NCBI GenBank assembly: GCA_002297505.1
Contig: DBLQ01000098.1
Span: forward strand, 63,255-127,254
From: Flavobacteriales bacterium UBA720
Lineage (GTDB): Bacteria > Bacteroidota > Bacteroidia > Flavobacteriales > Weeksellaceae
Length of the DNA stretch: 64,000 bases
Reading direction: 5' to 3'
A model generated the notes under the pieces. The model did not search any database. It was not told where the DNA came from and saw only the letters and a list, made by a program, of their open reading frames with translations. Shown in pieces: positions 24,577 to 33,711 of this stretch. Both the position numbers and the translations under genes were made by a program. Every line of letters begins with the position of its first letter. Position 1 is the first letter of the stretch.

Positions 24577-25542
24577 TTATACTTTTTTCATCAACATCAA
24601 CAATATCACAGGAATCCCAAAAAACGTTGTAATAATATTAATTGGAAACTGACTCAATTCAGAAATAATTGAAAAAACCTGCATTATTAAAATTCCTAAA
24701 ATCATATTCAGAATCCATTGATGCCAGAGTTGTGCGGGATTCCAAATCATTCGGCAAAAATGTGGAACTACGACGCCGATAAATAAAATCGGTCCCAAAA
24801 AAGCTGTCACTGAAGCTGAAAGTAGGGAAGAAGCAATAATCAAACTGATTTTCAGTTTCGACTGGCTGATGCCGAAACTCTGTGCGTAGGCAATTCCGAA
24901 TGCATTCCCAATCAAAGGTTTGATGGATTTAAAAGTGAAAAACAGGCCGCTGATAATTAAAAATGATAAAATCAGCAATTGAACGGGCGTCACCTGATTG
25001 TTGGCTCCAAAAGTCCAGAGCATATAATTTTTGAGGCTTTGACTTTCCACATAAAACTGAAGAAACGATACCACAGCACCAGCCAGAGCCGAAATGAGGA
25101 ATCCAAAAATGATGATGAAACTTTTATCCCGAAACCGCCCCGAAAATAAAAGCAAAATTATCATAAGAACCAAGCTGCCACTTATGGAAGATATGCTAAT
25201 AAAACTGTTTTGCAAAAAGTCCGGAATAACAATATCCTGCGAAAAGAAAATGTAGACGGCGACAAACAGACTGGAAACCGATGTGATGCCCAAAACGTCC
25301 GGCCCGGCCAAAGGATTTTTAAAATATTCCTGCAAAAGAAATCCACTCGTGGGAATCGCAATTCCAGCCAAAAGCATTCCTAAAGCCCGATTGATTCTGA
25401 ATCCTGCAATCTGGAAATTGTCGGATTCCGAGTTTAGAAAGTCTGAAAAATCAAGCGTCGCAAAACCGATATTGAGGTTGATGAAAAACGCAACTATTGC
25501 CGCTACAATTATAATGCTGACCAGCATTGGAAACTTTTCCAT
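24577..25542 (-). CDS. FecCD-family ABC transporter permease
   Basis: The 321-residue membrane protein has about nine to ten helices, and the conserved GIAIPTSGFLLQEYFKNPLAGPDVLGI (about 60-86) and FIGVVVPHFCRMIW (about 255) blocks of the iron-siderophore/cobalamin permease family. It is followed by the ATPase gene. No periplasmic binding protein or TonB receptor is in the window, so the substrate is open; iron complexes are the commonest. Confidence 0.9.
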   Translation of the reverse strand: MEKFPMLVSIIIVAAIVAFFINLNIGFATLDFSDFLNSESDNFQIAGFRINRALGMLLAGIAIPTSGFLLQEYFKNPLAGPDVLGITSVSSLFVAVYIFFSQDIVIPDFLQNSFISISSISGSLVLMIILLLFSGRFRDKSFIIIFGFLISALAGAVVSFLQFYVESQSLKNYMLWTFGANNQVTPVQLLILSFLIISGLFFTFKSIKPLIGNAFGIAYAQSFGISQSKLKISLIIASSLLSASVTAFLGPILFIGVVVPHFCRMIWNPAQLWHQWILNMILGILIMQVFSIISELSQFPINIITTFFGIPVILLMLMKKV

Positions 25543-25555
25543 CAGAAATGAATTG

Positions 25556-26191
25556 CTACTTCAAAGATTTTTTTGGTCCGGCGATGGCTGTCCTTTCCTT
25601 TTTTAAAGCTACGGTGGCCGAGGCGTTGTACGTCAATAATTTTTCGATCTTTTGGTTCAGCATCCCTTGGCTCATTGACCCCACGGTTTCATCCACCTGA
25701 TCACCTTTGACCATAAGCGTAAAAGGAATCGCGCCGCCATCCCAGGCCTTGAAGTTTTGTCTGAAAAAATCCTGATTGAGAACTGCGCCGTTCAGCAGGA
25801 TTACATTATTGCGGATGTCGTATTCATCGGCAAAATCACTGACGTCTGTTGCCCAGTCTGTTTTATTGTCAAGACTCACAAAAGTGAATTTCACAGGCTT
25901 ATTAGCGAGTTCTTCCATCTTTTTTTTGAAAAATGGAATCTCGTGCATACACGGTCCGCACCAGGTGGCGAAAAAATTGGTCACGTAAAGCGTATCCGGA
26001 TTTTTTTGATGAATAAAAGCTGCCATTTGTTCGGGAGAGAATTCTTTCAGTTCTGCCACATCTGCCTGAGTTTTGCTCGGCTCTACTGCAATCGAATCTT
26101 CTTTTGCTTCGGCTTCAGCCACTTTTTCATCGTTTTTCTTGCAGGCGAAAAGGCTGATTGACAGAATGGAATATATTAGGATTTTTCTCAT
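25556..26191 (-). CDS. TlpA-like thioredoxin-fold lipoprotein
   Basis: The 211-residue protein has a lipoprotein signal (SISLFACKK, lipidated Cys16) and a thioredoxin-like domain with the redox motif FFATWCGPCMHEIPFF near 75-90 and the cis-Pro region GGAIPFTLMV near 160. It should be anchored outside the cytoplasmic membrane and act as a thiol reductant or oxidase. It precedes the FecCD permease by 13 bp in the same operon, an uncommon partner for an iron transporter. Confidence 0.87.
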   Translation of the reverse strand: MRKILIYSILSISLFACKKNDEKVAEAEAKEDSIAVEPSKTQADVAELKEFSPEQMAAFIHQKNPDTLYVTNFFATWCGPCMHEIPFFKKKMEELANKPVKFTFVSLDNKTDWATDVSDFADEYDIRNNVILLNGAVLNQDFFRQNFKAWDGGAIPFTLMVKGDQVDETVGSMSQGMLNQKIEKLLTYNASATVALKKERTAIAGPKKSLK

Positions 26192-26271
26192 AGTTTCATT
26201 TTATTTGAAATTAAAAACTAAGCTTTACTATTTAGATTTTTTCTTAATGTAATTTTCATTAGATTTGATTT

Positions 26272-27408
26272 TTGACAATGGAAAATCAATTAACAATCGC
26301 CAATCAACCTCAGTTTCACAGGCTAAAAATAGTTAAAAAACGGCAACTCACCAAAAATGCCTTTTCACTGGAACTCGAGATTCCTAAAGCTTTTAAATCC
26401 CAATATCAGTTTCGTGCCGGGCAATATGTGACACTGAAATATCACTTTAATGAGAAAGAGATTCAGAATGATTATTCCCTCACGTCTGCACCTTTTGAAA
26501 ACAGAATTGAGCTCGCCATAAAAATCAATGGTGATGCAAGTTCTACCCATTTCCTGTTTCAGAACTACCACATCGGAGACTACATTTCTGTGAGCGAACC
26601 GCTTGGAAGATTTTTCATCCCGCCCAGGCCGGACGAGAAAAGAACAATTATCGCTTTTGCTTCCGGAATTGGGATTACGCCGATCATCAGCCACATCAGG
26701 AATATTTTGTTTGAGGAAAAATCAACGAGAATATATCTTTTTTATGGCAATAAAAGTTATGACGATATCATCCTCCGGGAAGAGCTGGAAGATTTGCTAA
26801 ACGAAAATCCGGGAAGGTTTGAAATTTATTATTTTTTATCACAGGAGTCAATTAAAGATAAATTGTTTCAAGGTCGATTGGATGAAAAGAAAATTTCTTT
26901 AATAATCAACCAAATCCTTCATCTGGACGAGGATGACGAGGAATCGACAATTTGGGACAGCACCGACAAGGTTTTGATCTGTGGTCCGGGCGCGATGATA
27001 AAATCCGTCGCAAATGCCTGCTACAAACACGGAATCCCGAAAAAAAATATTCATTTTGAGTTGTTCGAAGCTTTCAATGAAGATATTTATCCCACTGAAA
27101 AAGAATTTCCGCTGATTGAAAATGTGAACATCAAAATCAAGTTTAATCATATAGAAAAGGAAGGAATCATTCTGGAAAATAACGAACGCAAAATCCTTCA
27201 GCAATTATTGAATTTGGGTTACAAGCTGCCTTATTCCTGCAAATCCGGAATCTGTGGCAGCTGTCTCTGTTACCTCACAGACGGTGAAGTGGAAATGACC
27301 GAGGACGAATATCTCACAGAAAATGAAAAACGCCAGGGAAAAATTTTGCCTTGCGTTTCCATAGCAATGAGCAAAGATGTATCTTTAGATTTTGATTTGT
27401 ACCATTAA
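26272..27408 (+). CDS. FAD/NAD(P)H-dependent reductase with C-terminal 2Fe-2S domain (PaaE-like)
   Basis: The 378-residue electron-transfer protein has an FAD-binding barrel (FRAGQYVTLKY, NDYSLTSAP), an NAD-binding domain (FASGIGITPIISHIR, CGPGAMIKSV) and a plant-type ferredoxin domain. The cluster ligands are in YSCKSGICGSCLC with a last Cys in ILPC. It resembles the reductase of phenylacetyl-CoA oxygenase, but no paa genes are present, so the acceptor is unknown. It overlaps the next gene by 1 bp and is divergent from the TlpA-like gene. Confidence 0.87.
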   Translation: MTMENQLTIANQPQFHRLKIVKKRQLTKNAFSLELEIPKAFKSQYQFRAGQYVTLKYHFNEKEIQNDYSLTSAPFENRIELAIKINGDASSTHFLFQNYHIGDYISVSEPLGRFFIPPRPDEKRTIIAFASGIGITPIISHIRNILFEEKSTRIYLFYGNKSYDDIILREELEDLLNENPGRFEIYYFLSQESIKDKLFQGRLDEKKISLIINQILHLDEDDEESTIWDSTDKVLICGPGAMIKSVANACYKHGIPKKNIHFELFEAFNEDIYPTEKEFPLIENVNIKIKFNHIEKEGIILENNERKILQQLLNLGYKLPYSCKSGICGSCLCYLTDGEVEMTEDEYLTENEKRQGKILPCVSIAMSKDVSLDFDLYH

Positions 27409-28031
27409 TGTTAAAAGCGGTTACTGATTTTCTGAAGATTATTTTCAGGCTCATTGAGCTTGGTTTTCTCCTGTTGATATTAGCCAACTTTTGGGTCGTT
27501 GCGCTTACCAGCGGAAGAACTTACACGAAAATCAGCAAAGTTCCACCAAGAGATTGCGCTCTGGTCCTCGGAACTTCTCCCAAAATGCGTTCCGGCGTTG
27601 CCAATCCTTACTTTACGGCCCGGATGGATGCGGTTGGAACATTGTATCATCATGGCAAAATCAAAAAAATAATCGTGAGCGGCGAGAAAAGTGAAAACTA
27701 TGATGAGCCAGCCGCTATGAAACGTTTTTTGGTCTACACCGAAGGCGTTCCGGAAAATATCATCATAGAAGACCCGAAGGGTTTCAATACCCACAAAAGC
27801 ATTTTACGCTGCAAAAATGTTTACAAGGAAAAGAACGTGATTATCGTCTCACAGGGATTTCACAATCTGAGAGCATTGTTTTTTGCTCGCAACAACGGCA
27901 TGAATGCACTGGGTTTTGATGCGCAGGATGTGACCAAGAATGAGAGCTTTTACAGAAATCACGCACGCGAATTCCTCGCACGTGTACAAGCTGTCTTCTT
28001 TTATCTGTTAGGCATTTCGCCAGAAGAGTGA
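27408..28031 (+). CDS. SanA/YdcF-like DUF218 membrane protein
   Basis: The 207-residue protein has one N-terminal membrane helix (about 8-32) and a DUF218 domain with LVLGTSPKMRSG, FTARMDAVGTLYHHGKIKKIIVSG and KGFNTHKSILRC. SanA proteins affect envelope permeability (vancomycin sensitivity) in enterobacteria; the enzymatic activity is uncertain. Its start codon shares a base with the preceding stop codon, so it is coupled to the reductase. Confidence 0.85.
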   Translation: MLKAVTDFLKIIFRLIELGFLLLILANFWVVALTSGRTYTKISKVPPRDCALVLGTSPKMRSGVANPYFTARMDAVGTLYHHGKIKKIIVSGEKSENYDEPAAMKRFLVYTEGVPENIIIEDPKGFNTHKSILRCKNVYKEKNVIIVSQGFHNLRALFFARNNGMNALGFDAQDVTKNESFYRNHAREFLARVQAVFFYLLGISPEE

Positions 28032-28175
28032 CAATCTGTCCAGACACTTCATTAATTTTTCTTAAATCATAACTTAGTTTTCTTAAAAATAATTTAAAAG
28101 AATTAAATTATTCTAAACTTTCAGCGAGTTGGAGAGGTAGTTGTTGACTATTACTCAACTTAAAATAGAAAGGTT

Positions 28176-28739
28176 ATGAAAACGGAAATGAAAATTAAAA
28201 GCTTAGTATTTGGTCTTACATTGATCGCAGCAAATTATATGACTGCCCAGACTACAACTACAACAGATACTACAAAAATTCAAACTCAACAGACGCAGGT
28301 TGCGACAACAGGGACAACTAATCCAGAAATTGAAGCGCTGAAACAGAAGATTGCTGCAAAGCCTGACGACACTCAGTCCTTGGTTTCATTGGCCACAGCG
28401 TACCAAAACGCTAACGATTGGTCATCCGCCATCACGACATGGAACAAAGTAACGGCTTTATTGCCTGACTGGGCGCCGGCTTATTATAGCATCGGATATG
28501 CCAGCCAATCGGCTAAAGATAACGCTGCGGCAAAAATGGCATATGAGCAATATATTGCTAAAGTCAAGCCTGAGGAAGTGGACGCCAATAAACAAAATCT
28601 GGCCTACGCTTACTTCTTTATAGCATTTCAGGATAAAGACACGGATAAAGAAAAAGCAAAACAGTACATCGCAAAATCATTGCAGTACGATGCTACCAAT
28701 CAGGATGCTTTGAACTTAAGCAAAAGCCTGATGAACTAG
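28176..28739 (+). CDS. Exported TPR protein
   Basis: The 187-residue protein has a signal peptide (cleaved after MTAQ), a Thr/Gln-rich linker (25-48) and about three tetratricopeptide repeats (PDDTQSLVSLATAYQNANDWSSAITTWNKV and following). It is a periplasmic or envelope scaffold of unknown partner. It is followed by a strong terminator. Confidence 0.8.
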   Translation: MKTEMKIKSLVFGLTLIAANYMTAQTTTTTDTTKIQTQQTQVATTGTTNPEIEALKQKIAAKPDDTQSLVSLATAYQNANDWSSAITTWNKVTALLPDWAPAYYSIGYASQSAKDNAAAKMAYEQYIAKVKPEEVDANKQNLAYAYFFIAFQDKDTDKEKAKQYIAKSLQYDATNQDALNLSKSLMN

Positions 28740-28761
28740 AATCAAATTTTTCAATCATAGA

Positions 28762-28786
28762 AAAGACGCTTCTTATAAGCGTCTTT
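28762..28786. terminator. Bidirectional terminator
   Basis: AAAGACGCTT (28762-28771) and AAGCGTCTTT (28777-28786) form a 10-bp perfect stem with a 5-nt loop and T-runs on both strands. It separates the convergent TPR and DUF4349 genes. Confidence 0.85.
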
Positions 28787-28790
28787 TTAT

Positions 28791-29726
28791 TTATGAATTG
28801 TATTTAGAATCATCGTTGGATGTCGTGCGATTTTCTTTTACACTTTTCTTTTTATAAAAATAGTAGCCGAGGCCACCAATCAGGAAAATCGGCCAGAAGG
28901 GTAGAAGAAACAGTAGAATATCACCAATCACTTTCCAGCCGGAAGAAACAGCATCGGCAGATCTGGCCCCGAAGGATTTGTTGTTGTCATTGTCCAAAGG
29001 CTTGAGCGGACTTTCATATAGAGTAACCTCGAGATTGCCCAGCTTATTTGGATTGTAACGGTCACCTTTTACTTCCAGATTTTTATTGCGAACGGTACCC
29101 AGATTTTGAAGGTCTTCTATAAGATAATCAAATTTCTCAAACGGAACTTTTGCAGTAAGATAATAGGTCTGAAATTCATCGTTACTGACAAGATTTTCAG
29201 TTCTCACTGTTCCGTCAAATTTCAGGATTATTTCGCGCAAGTATTGCTTAGCTTCCGAAATGTGATTAACATTAATTTCCACGGTACCATTTTTCACCAT
29301 TGCGTTTACGGGCGCTGCTGGTTCTTGTTTTACAGGTTTGTCCTTGTAGATAACTTTGGTAACAGTTTTCGGTTTTGTGATTTCTTTTTTGATTGTCTCC
29401 TGGATAGAATCAATCGTTGTAGCGACTTTTTTGTCTTCGATATCTTTTTTGAATTTCTCAACATTCTCAGAAATAGAATCGATTTTATTTTTGCTGTTGG
29501 CAAAAGCCTTTTCGATTTCCTCCTTGTTTTTAATCAAATCTTTAGCTTTCAGATTTACCGAATCCAAGGCAGCGTTTGCATCGGAACTGAGATTATTTAC
29601 GTTTTCATAAGCTTTATCAATCAAAGAATCTGCGTTGGTAATTGTTTGATTAGCTTGTTCTAATTCTGCTTTTTTACACATCGTAAGTGTGCTCAAAATA
29701 ACGGCGGTCCATATTAATTTTTTCAT
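28791..29726 (-). CDS. DUF4349 lipoprotein with coiled coil
   Basis: The 311-residue protein has a lipoprotein signal (LSTLTMCKKAE), a long coiled-coil region (about 25-115, rich in E/K/N and I/L), a DUF4349 domain (about 145-260: AKQYLREIILKFDGTVRTENL, TAKVPFEKFDYLIEDLQNLG, VTLYESP) and a C-terminal membrane helix (about 275-295) with a basic tail. It is an envelope protein of unknown function. Confidence 0.85.
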   Translation of the reverse strand: MKKLIWTAVILSTLTMCKKAELEQANQTITNADSLIDKAYENVNNLSSDANAALDSVNLKAKDLIKNKEEIEKAFANSKNKIDSISENVEKFKKDIEDKKVATTIDSIQETIKKEITKPKTVTKVIYKDKPVKQEPAAPVNAMVKNGTVEINVNHISEAKQYLREIILKFDGTVRTENLVSNDEFQTYYLTAKVPFEKFDYLIEDLQNLGTVRNKNLEVKGDRYNPNKLGNLEVTLYESPLKPLDNDNNKSFGARSADAVSSGWKVIGDILLFLLPFWPIFLIGGLGYYFYKKKSVKENRTTSNDDSKYNS

Positions 29727-29871
29727 TTGGATAATTTTATGATGTAAAGCTATCCCGAAACGAAAAGAATCAATTGTAAATGAATCCGATAATTTGTGTA
29801 ATGTATTAATCTAATGGAAATCAGTATTTTGAATTTGTTTTACAAATGATTTACAAGAATCGGAAAAGAAA

Positions 29872-29896
29872 AAAGCATCCGAAACGTGGATGCTTT
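29872..29896. terminator. Hairpin terminator
   Basis: AAAGCATCC (29872-29880) and GGATGCTTT (29888-29896) form a 9-bp stem with flanking A/T runs. It probably ends the 29917-30180 gene on the minus strand. Confidence 0.7.
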
Positions 29897-29916
29897 AATA
29901 TAATTAATAATTAACA

Positions 29917-30180
29917 CTAAGACTTTTCAAAATCGTTAAAAAATTTTTTGAAATCTTGTCCAAATCCATATATCGTTCCTTTTATTCCTTTAAAGCGAAT
30001 TACTCTTTCGCTATTATCAACATAGAATATATCACCCTTTTCATTTGAACAAACTATTTTACCGTCGGATTCAGGTAAAGCTATTTTAAAGAGTAAGTCA
30101 TTCTTTCCTTGCATAATAAAACGGTCGCCTATATGTAAATTTTTGTCATTAATAATTTTTGAATCTGAATTTACCTTCAA
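29917..30180 (-). CDS. Unknown 87-residue protein
   Basis: No family recognised. The protein is soluble and beta-rich with alternating charged residues (RFIMQGKNDLLFKIALPESDGKIV, then DIFYVDNSERVIRFKGIKG). It stands alone between two terminators on the minus strand. Coding character is modest, but a terminator follows directly. Confidence 0.5.
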   Translation of the reverse strand: MKVNSDSKIINDKNLHIGDRFIMQGKNDLLFKIALPESDGKIVCSNEKGDIFYVDNSERVIRFKGIKGTIYGFGQDFKKFFNDFEKS

Positions 30181-30272
30181 ATTTCATATCTGCAGTAAGT
30201 ATTAGTTTTCATTTATATATTTTTAAGCTGTACTCAAATTTAGGAATTTTATAAAGATATTTTTTAAAACAA

Positions 30273-30297
30273 AATCCGTAGAAAAAATCTACGGATT
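30273..30297 (-). terminator. Terminator of prfC
   Basis: AATCCGTAGA (30273-30282) and TCTACGGATT (30288-30297) form a 10-bp stem with a 5-nt A-rich loop. On the minus strand a T-rich run follows. It lies 8 bp beyond the prfC stop codon. Confidence 0.8.
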
Positions 30298-30304
30298 CAC
30301 TATT

Positions 30305-31897
30305 TTAATGATTCTTAAACTCACTGATAAAATGCAGTTTCACATTCGGGAACTTTTCCTGGGTCATATGAATGGTGAAGGATGAATCGGCTAAGAACAC
30401 CAATTGGTCATATTTGTCTCTTGCCAAGAAACGCTGTTTCAGCCTCGCAAATTCTTTGAATTCCTCAGACTTTTCATCCGCTTCCACCCAACACGCTTTA
30501 TGGATGCTGATTGGCTCATAAGAACATTTCGCACCATACTCGTGTTCCAGACGGTATTGGATCACCTCATACTGGAGCGCACCAACCGTTCCGATGATTT
30601 TACGGTTATTCATTTCCAGCGTAAATAGCTGAGCCACACCTTCGTCCATCAGCTGGTCAACACCTTTTGCCAATTGTTTCGCTTTCAATGGGTCATTGTT
30701 ATTGATATAACGGAAATGCTCCGGAGAGAAACTCGGGATTCCTTTGAAACTCAGTTTTTCACCAGCAGTCAGCGTATCACCAATTCGGAAACTTCCCGTA
30801 TCGTGAAGTCCCACAATATCGCCAGGGAAACTCTCGTCCACAACTTCTTTTTTGTCCGCGAAGAACGCGTTAGGAGAGGAGAACTTCATTTTTTTACCTT
30901 CTCTTACGAGCAGATAATTCTCATTTCTCTTGAAAGTTCCGGACACGATTTTCACAAACGCCAGACGGTCTCTGTGTTTCGGATCCATATTTGCGTGGAT
31001 TTTGAAAACAAATCCGGTGAAATTATTTTCTTCAGGTTTTACTAGACGAGTCTCACTTTCTTTCGGCTGAGGCATTGGTGCAATATCGATGAAGGCATTC
31101 AGTAACTCACGAACCCCAAAATTATTAAGAGCAGAGCCAAAGAACACCGGCTGTAAATCGCCATTCATATAATCTTCACGGTTAAACTCCGGATAAACAG
31201 ATTCAATCAGATCCAGTTCTTCACGCAGCGTTTTCGCCGCTTTTTCGCCAACCAATTCATCAATCTGAGGATCGTTGATATCATCAATTTTCAGAGATTC
31301 TCCGACTTTCTGTTTCTTCTCTTCTAAAAATAGCTGAATATTATTTTCCCAAATATTATAAATCCCCTGGAAGTCGCTTCCCATACCAATTGGCAGAGAA
31401 AGTGGGCAAACCGTAAGACCAAGTTTCTGTTCCACTTCGTCCAGCAAATCGAAGGCATCTTTACCTTCACGGTCCAGTTTATTGATGAAAACAATCATCG
31501 GGATGTTACGCATTCTGCAGACCTGAACCAGCTTTTCAGTCTGTTCCTCAACCCCTTTCGCCACGTCGATCACCACAATAACGGAGTCCACGGCAGTCAG
31601 CGTTCGGTACGTGTCTTCCGCAAAATCCTTGTGGCCGGGCGTATCCAGAATGTTGATTTTGTGATCTCTGTATTCAAAAGCCAAAACAGACGTGGCCACC
31701 GAGATCCCTCTCTGGCGCTCGATTTCCATAAAGTCGGAAGTCGCACCTTTTTTGATTTTGTTGGATTTTACAGCACCAGCCTCCTGAATCGCGCCTCCAA
31801 AAAGCAGGAGCTTTTCCGTGAGCGTGGTTTTTCCCGCATCCGGGTGGGAGATGATTCCGAAAGTTTTTCGTTTGCTGATTTCTTGTTCTAAAGACAT
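30305..31897 (-). CDS. prfC: Peptide chain release factor 3
   Basis: RF3 is the GTPase that recycles release factors 1 and 2 from the ribosome. The 530-residue protein has G1 ISHPDAGKTTLTE, the RQRGISVATS switch, G3 DTPGHKDF, G4 INKLDREGKD, followed by the EF-G-like domains. Length is normal for the family. It is monocistronic. Confidence 0.96.
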   Translation of the reverse strand: MSLEQEISKRKTFGIISHPDAGKTTLTEKLLLFGGAIQEAGAVKSNKIKKGATSDFMEIERQRGISVATSVLAFEYRDHKINILDTPGHKDFAEDTYRTLTAVDSVIVVIDVAKGVEEQTEKLVQVCRMRNIPMIVFINKLDREGKDAFDLLDEVEQKLGLTVCPLSLPIGMGSDFQGIYNIWENNIQLFLEEKKQKVGESLKIDDINDPQIDELVGEKAAKTLREELDLIESVYPEFNREDYMNGDLQPVFFGSALNNFGVRELLNAFIDIAPMPQPKESETRLVKPEENNFTGFVFKIHANMDPKHRDRLAFVKIVSGTFKRNENYLLVREGKKMKFSSPNAFFADKKEVVDESFPGDIVGLHDTGSFRIGDTLTAGEKLSFKGIPSFSPEHFRYINNNDPLKAKQLAKGVDQLMDEGVAQLFTLEMNNRKIIGTVGALQYEVIQYRLEHEYGAKCSYEPISIHKACWVEADEKSEEFKEFARLKQRFLARDKYDQLVFLADSSFTIHMTQEKFPNVKLHFISEFKNH

Positions 31898-32287
31898 AAT
31901 AAAATTTGAGACAGCAAAAATCGGGATTTTAGTTGGATTTTGAAAATCGGGTTTTCTTGCGCATTTGGTGGCGGGAATTATTTTAAAAACCTGATGCCGA
32001 AATTAGGTGCAATCCATCTATTAAGACATCAACCATAATTTTTCTTGATGTATTAAAATTTTAAATATATTTGTTTCATACACGAATGATTAAAAGATGA
32101 TTTCACAGAATTCCGTTTGCCACGTTTTGGCTACCGTATTGCTTCCGGCAATTTTCTTTCTCTTTCTTTCCCGGCACTATCGCCGTCCCACGCCTATGTA
32201 GACGCTGCAGCCACGGCTGGTAGCCTGCCAGAATCGTCCTCTCATCATTGCGTGTATCCTTTAATATTCATTTTAAAAATTAATACA
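31898..32287. other. 390-bp region without a confident gene
   Basis: The first 210 bp are ordinary AT-rich spacer upstream of prfC. From about 32110 to 32270 the composition becomes GC-rich, and a plus-strand frame from 32117 runs into the next gene. Its 57 codons (Ser/Ala-rich, no recognisable domain) are more likely a leader than part of the protein. Nothing else was seen. Confidence 0.5.
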
Positions 32288-32782
32288 ATGGCTTTAGAAA
32301 ATTTGTTCAGCCTGGAATTTACACCGGCTGAACTGGAGAAATTAGATCAGGGAATTGCGATTATCGAAGACGTCCTGAAAGGCAAAACCACCAACCTGAC
32401 ACCCGACCAGAGGCAGCAGTACGGCAGCATTGCCGAGCAAAACAAGCTTTTTGTCAACATGGCAAAGAATTACATGGAGCAGTACATCATGCATGTTCCG
32501 GTATTTCTGGACAAGGCCGAATTTGACCGCGATTTTGCCGCCAGGCAGCAGCTGGACAGCCGCATGAAAAGGCTGAGCTCTATCGTAGAGCAGCTTTCTG
32601 ACACCAAGATCCTCCTGAATTTTGACAACTATCACAACGCCATCACTTTTTACCGAAACATCAAATACCTGTCAGGCGAGAATGTGCCGGGCACCACGGT
32701 GATCTACGAGGATATGAGACAGTTCTTTACTGCCGGAGCGCCCATCCCACCGCCTAACACGGATGTGGAAGAGACCAAGTAA
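32288..32782 (+). CDS. GC-rich small protein of unknown function
   Basis: The 164-residue protein begins MALENLFSLEFTPAELEKL, is mostly helical, and ends in a proline-rich tail (GAPIPPPNTD). No family recognised. ATG 32288 was preferred over an in-frame start at 32117 because the sequence becomes regular protein only from here, and a typical AT-rich spacer precedes it. Its base composition is much richer in G+C than flanking genes, and a 22-bp tandem repeat starts 35 bp after the stop. Horizontal origin is plausible. Confidence 0.7.
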   Translation: MALENLFSLEFTPAELEKLDQGIAIIEDVLKGKTTNLTPDQRQQYGSIAEQNKLFVNMAKNYMEQYIMHVPVFLDKAEFDRDFAARQQLDSRMKRLSSIVEQLSDTKILLNFDNYHNAITFYRNIKYLSGENVPGTTVIYEDMRQFFTAGAPIPPPNTDVEETK

Positions 32783-32817
32783 GGGGTGGTCCGGAAGGGG
32801 GGGTATCCCACGTTCCG

Positions 32818-32969
32818 AAGTGCCTGTAGCAGGTGGGATAAGTGTCTGGCGCGGGTTCCGAAATGCCTGCAACCACTTGCACAAGTGTCCGGAACCATTT
32901 ACTTAAGTCCCTTTGGACACTTCGTAACTGCCTGAGACCACTTCCATAAGTGCCCGCAGACATTGGACC
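32818..32969. repeat. Degenerate 21/22-bp tandem repeat, seven units
   Basis: Seven consecutive units of 22, 22, 21, 22, 22, 21 and 22 bp start with AAGTG-C-C/T-type words. Units 3, 4 and 6 carry CCACTT or CCATTT in the second half, so neighbouring half-units are complementary (for example CCACTTGCACAAGTG). An 11-bp half-period is visible. It immediately follows the GC-rich gene and precedes the transposase region. Confidence 0.8.
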
Positions 32970-33053
32970 AACTATCTTTTAATACAATGCAGACCACCTT
33001 TAGCCGCTTGTGAAGTGGGTGAGGGTGGTTTTTAAAAGATTCTTAATCCTCTT

Positions 33054-33119
33054 GCCGCGTAAAGGCAAACTGTTAATAGAATAAAAAATATTAAAGATCA
33101 AGCTCCGTAGGAGCGACCT
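33054..33119. repeat. REP half-unit upstream of the transposase
   Basis: GCCGCGTAAAGGC followed by AAACTGTTAATAG, then GCTCCGTAGGAGC (33102-33114) followed by GACCT. This is the same two-palindrome order as the left half of the array units from 33712 on, with the first palindrome worn. It ends 14 bp before the transposase start codon. Confidence 0.8.
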
Positions 33120-33132
33120 AAAAACACATATC

Positions 33133-33594
33133 ATGGCAAACACCTATACCCAAATTTACATCCAGATTATTTTCGCTGTCCGCGGCAGGGAAAATCTAAT
33201 TCCGCCCATACACCGCGAGGAACTGCATAAAATTATAAACGGTATTGTCTCCAACAGAGGGCAGAAATTGTTTGCGGTTTTTGCAATGCCCGACCATGTT
33301 CATCTGCTTGTGAGCATATGTCCCAATATCCTGATTTCGGATTTGGTAAGAGATATCAAAGCGGGGTCCTCGAAATTGATTAATGATAAGAATTGGATCA
33401 TGGGCCAATTCAATTGGCAGGCAGGTTATGGTGCATTTTCTTATTCTAAAAGTAGCGTCGATCAGGTCGTAAAGTATATTTTGAATCAGGAATTGCATCA
33501 TCAGAATAAGTCATTTAGAGAAGAATACTTGGAGTTTCTGAGGAAATTTGAAGTCGATTATGATGAGAAATATGTTTTTGGATGGATTGAATAG
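33133..33594 (+). mobile_element. REP-associated tyrosine (Y1, IS200-like) transposase
   Basis: The 153-residue HUH nuclease has the metal-binding HVH at 55-57 in MPDHVHLLV and a candidate nucleophile Tyr115 in QVVKYILNQELHH, preceded by QAGYGAFSYS. Y1 transposases cut and rejoin single-stranded DNA at hairpins. It is flanked by palindromic REP sequences on both sides (33054-33119 and 33712-35275), and no IS ends or second ORF were seen. That arrangement fits a RAYT domesticated with its REP elements better than an active IS. Confidence 0.88.
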
Positions 33595-33711
33595 CGGTGG
33601 ATCGATCCGTTAGTTTAAGATCAAATCGATAGATAATAAGATAAACATATGTCCGGAAACAATGGAATAATGTAGTTTGAATTTGTGTCAAAAAAAAGCG
33701 GCATGCTAGAT

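Noticed and set aside
26272..27408. Naming the reductase paaE
   Set aside because: No other phenylacetate genes are in the window, and the domain order is shared by several reductase types.
32117..32287. N-terminal extension of the GC-rich gene
   Set aside because: No domain or conserved pattern, Ser/Ala-rich, and a good ATG with AT-rich leader follows at 32288.
32672..32963. Overlapping minus-strand frames across the 22-bp tandem repeat
   Set aside because: They exist because the GC-rich repeat lacks stop codons; the repeat periodicity explains their composition.
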